This document shows, in pieces, positions 6,792 through 8,174 of a stretch of DNA of 8,174 nt (position 1 is the stretch's first letter; the number at the start of each line of letters is the position of its first letter). Position numbers and translations under genes: made by a program. The DNA lies in NCBI GenBank assembly GCA_902805495.1, contig CADCTH010000043.1, forward strand, positions 1 to 8,174, in the 5' to 3' direction. A model generated the notes under the pieces. The model worked only from the letters and a program-made list of their open reading frames with translations, was not told the origin of the DNA and ran no database searches. This DNA is from an uncultured Actinomycetospora sp. GTDB lineage: Bacteria; Actinomycetota; Actinomycetes; Mycobacteriales; Pseudonocardiaceae.

Positions 6792-7670
6792 ATGGATCCA
6801 GCGCGCACCCTGCCCGACGCCGACGTCGGACGCCTCCTCGTGTCCTGCGAGGACGGCCCGGGCATCGTGGCGGCGATCAGCGGGTTCCTCCACGCCCGCG
6901 GCGCCAACATCGTCCAGTCCGACCAGGACACGACCGACCCCGTCGGTGGGCGCTTCTTCCTCCGGGTGGTGTTCCGGATGCCGGACCTGGAGCTGTGGCT
7001 TCCGGCCCTGCAGGAGGAGTTCGCCGCCGAGGTCGCGGAGCGCTTCGGGATGTGGTTCCGGCTGCGGGCGGCGTCTGTGCCGACGCGGGTCGCGGTGTTC
7101 GTCTCCCGCTACGAGCACTGTCTCCTGGACCTCCTGTGGCGGTGGCGTCGCGGGGAGATGCCCGTCGACATCGTGCAGGTCGTCTCCAACCACCCCGACC
7201 TGCAGAAGGAGGTCGCGTCCTTCGACGTGCCCTACGCCCACATCCCGGTCACGAAGGACACCAAGCCCGAGGCCGAGCGCCAGCAGGTCGAGCTCATCGC
7301 CGGCCGGGTGGACCTCGTCGTCCTCGCCCGCTACATGCAGGTGCTGACCGGCGACTTCCTCGCGCGGATCGGCGTGCCCGCGATCAACATCCACCACTCC
7401 TTCCTGCCCGCGTTCGCCGGCGCGGGACCGTACGAGCAGGCGAGGACCCGAGGGGTCAAGCTCGTCGGGGCGACGGCGCACTACGTGACCGAGGACCTCG
7501 ACGAGGGCCCGATCATCGAGCAGGACGTCGCGCGGATCTCGCACCGCGACTCGGTCGCCGGCATCTCCCGACGCGGCGCCGACGTGGAGCGGACCGTGCT
7601 GGCGCGCGCCGTCACGTGGCACTGCGAGGACCGGGTGCTGCGCGACGGCCACACCACGATCGTCTTCTAG
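6792..7670 (+). CDS. purU: Formyltetrahydrofolate deformylase
   Basis: This 292-residue enzyme hydrolyses 10-formyl-tetrahydrofolate to formate and tetrahydrofolate. Residues ~10-90 are an ACT domain (LLVSCEDGPGIVAAISGFL...GANIVQSDQDT), the regulatory module typical of PurU. Residues ~95-292 are the formyltransferase-type domain. The catalytic triad known from the PurN/PurU fold is present as N199 and H201 in NIHHSFLPAF and D237 in EDLDEGPII. The NHPDL motif begins at N133, and the end DVERTVLARAV...DGHTTIVF is typical. Length is normal. The gene starts 3 bases after the FAD oxidoreductase stop. In sarcosine and dimethylglycine catabolic operons of actinobacteria such as Arthrobacter, purU accompanies amine oxidases, where it frees tetrahydrofolate and disposes of the carbon as formate. 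That is the likely job here, rather than purine synthesis. Confidence 0.93.
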   Translation: MDPARTLPDADVGRLLVSCEDGPGIVAAISGFLHARGANIVQSDQDTTDPVGGRFFLRVVFRMPDLELWLPALQEEFAAEVAERFGMWFRLRAASVPTRVAVFVSRYEHCLLDLLWRWRRGEMPVDIVQVVSNHPDLQKEVASFDVPYAHIPVTKDTKPEAERQQVELIAGRVDLVVLARYMQVLTGDFLARIGVPAINIHHSFLPAFAGAGPYEQARTRGVKLVGATAHYVTEDLDEGPIIEQDVARISHRDSVAGISRRGADVERTVLARAVTWHCEDRVLRDGHTTIVF

Positions 7671-7678
7671 GGGGCTCC

Positions 7679-8174
7679 GTGGCGTGGGGAACGACCGTGT
7701 CGCCGGGACCTGAGCCGCTGCGGACGGGGCTCACCGAGCTGCTCGGCGTCGAGCACCCGGTGGTGCTCGCGCCGATGGGGTCGGTGGCGGGCGGCCGGCT
7801 CGCCGCGGCCGTGGCCGCGGCCGGCGGGCTCGGTCTGGTCGGGGTCGGGTACGGCGACCACCTGCACCTCCGTCGCGAGCTGGACGCGACGGAGGGCGCG
7901 CACGTCGGCATCGGGTTTCATCACCTGGGTCCTCGACCGTCGCCCGACGATGCTCGACGCCGCTCTCGAGCGCGGGGTCGCCGCGGTCATGTTGTCGTTC
8001 GGCGACCCGTCGCCGCACATCGGCGGGCCCACGAAGCCGGCGTGCCGGTGCTCTGCCAGGTCATCAGTGCCGCCGAGGCTGAGCGCGTGCTCGACGCCGG
8101 GGCCGACGTCGTGGTCGCCCAGGGCGGCGAGGCCGGCGGCCACGGGACCCGCGCGCGGTCGACGTTTACGCTCG
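7679..8174 (+). CDS. Nitronate monooxygenase-like protein, 3' end missing, with two compensating frameshifts
   Basis: A GTG at 7679, 8 bases after the purU stop and preceded by AGGGGG, opens a frame that runs past the window end. It begins with an FMN-dependent TIM-barrel start (GVEHPVVLAPMGSVAGGRLA...GGLGLVGVGYGD) and later has VPVLCQVISAAEAERV and VVVAQGGEAGGHG, the phosphate-binding loop of the nitronate monooxygenase/2-nitropropane dioxygenase family. Between about 7919 and 8025 this frame is Arg-rich nonsense. The family sequence (ITWVLDRRPTML...AVMLSFGDPSPHIG) instead continues one base later, from 7920 to 8024. So one base appears inserted near GGGTTTC (7913-7919) and one lost near GGCGGGCCC (8022-8030). 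Either the gene is damaged or the read has errors in homopolymer runs. A role in amine catabolism is not evident; such enzymes oxidise nitronates. Confidence 0.72.
   Translation, partial: MAWGTTVSPGPEPLRTGLTELLGVEHPVVLAPMGSVAGGRLAAAVAAAGGLGLVGVGYGDHLHLRRELDATEGAHVGIGFHHLGPRPSPDDARRRSRARGRRGHVVVRRPVAAHRRAHEAGVPVLCQVISAAEAERVLDAGADVVVAQGGEAGGHGTRARSTFTL

Noticed and set aside
5415..7652. A 745-codon minus-strand open frame opposite the FAD oxidoreductase and purU
   Set aside because: The plus-strand proteins carry clear FAD, ACT and formyltransferase motifs; the minus-strand product has none and reads as a high-GC shadow.
7731..8143. Minus-strand open frames opposite the nitronate monooxygenase-like gene
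   Set aside because: The plus strand shows family motifs on both sides of the frameshifts; the minus-strand products are low-complexity Arg/Pro-rich shadows.

Overview
The window looks like chromosomal DNA from a high-GC actinobacterium. Third codon positions are almost all G or C, GTG starts are common, genes are tightly packed with ATGA and GTGA overlaps, and long open shadow frames appear on both strands. A member of the Pseudonocardiaceae or a relative is my inference; no rRNA or other taxonomic marker is present. I see no mobile element, CRISPR array, tRNA or rRNA.

Layout. (1) Positions 2-4556, plus strand, form one close-packed block: the 3' end of a small winged-helix-like protein gene, a 36-residue single-span membrane protein, a 789-residue trimethylamine N-oxide demethylase (tdm), a 446-residue trimethylamine monooxygenase (tmm), and a GFA-family zinc protein whose start overlaps the tmm stop. 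The block's promoter lies upstream of the window. (2) Positions 4561-5310, minus strand, hold an IclR-family regulator that converges on the first block with only 4 bases between stop codons. (3) Positions 5311-5453 are a divergent control region with an inverted-repeat operator candidate and a leader hairpin. (4) Positions 5454-8174, plus strand, hold a DAO-type FAD oxidoreductase, a formyltetrahydrofolate deformylase (purU), and a nitronate monooxygenase-like gene cut by the window end and carrying two compensating frameshifts.

How the genes fit together. Tmm oxidises trimethylamine to its N-oxide. Tdm cleaves the N-oxide to dimethylamine and formaldehyde, and its C-terminal GcvT-like domain can pass the carbon to tetrahydrofolate. 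The GFA protein may be a formaldehyde-linked accessory. The FAD oxidoreductase is a candidate for oxidising a downstream N-methylated amine. PurU hydrolyses 10-formyl-tetrahydrofolate to formate and free tetrahydrofolate, which would recycle the cofactor used by Tdm. The IclR protein sits where it could control the divergent operon and itself. The window therefore reads as a methylated-amine catabolic and one-carbon cluster. No recognised dimethylamine monooxygenase (dmmDABC), gamma-glutamylmethylamide pathway, folD or TMAO transporter gene is visible here.
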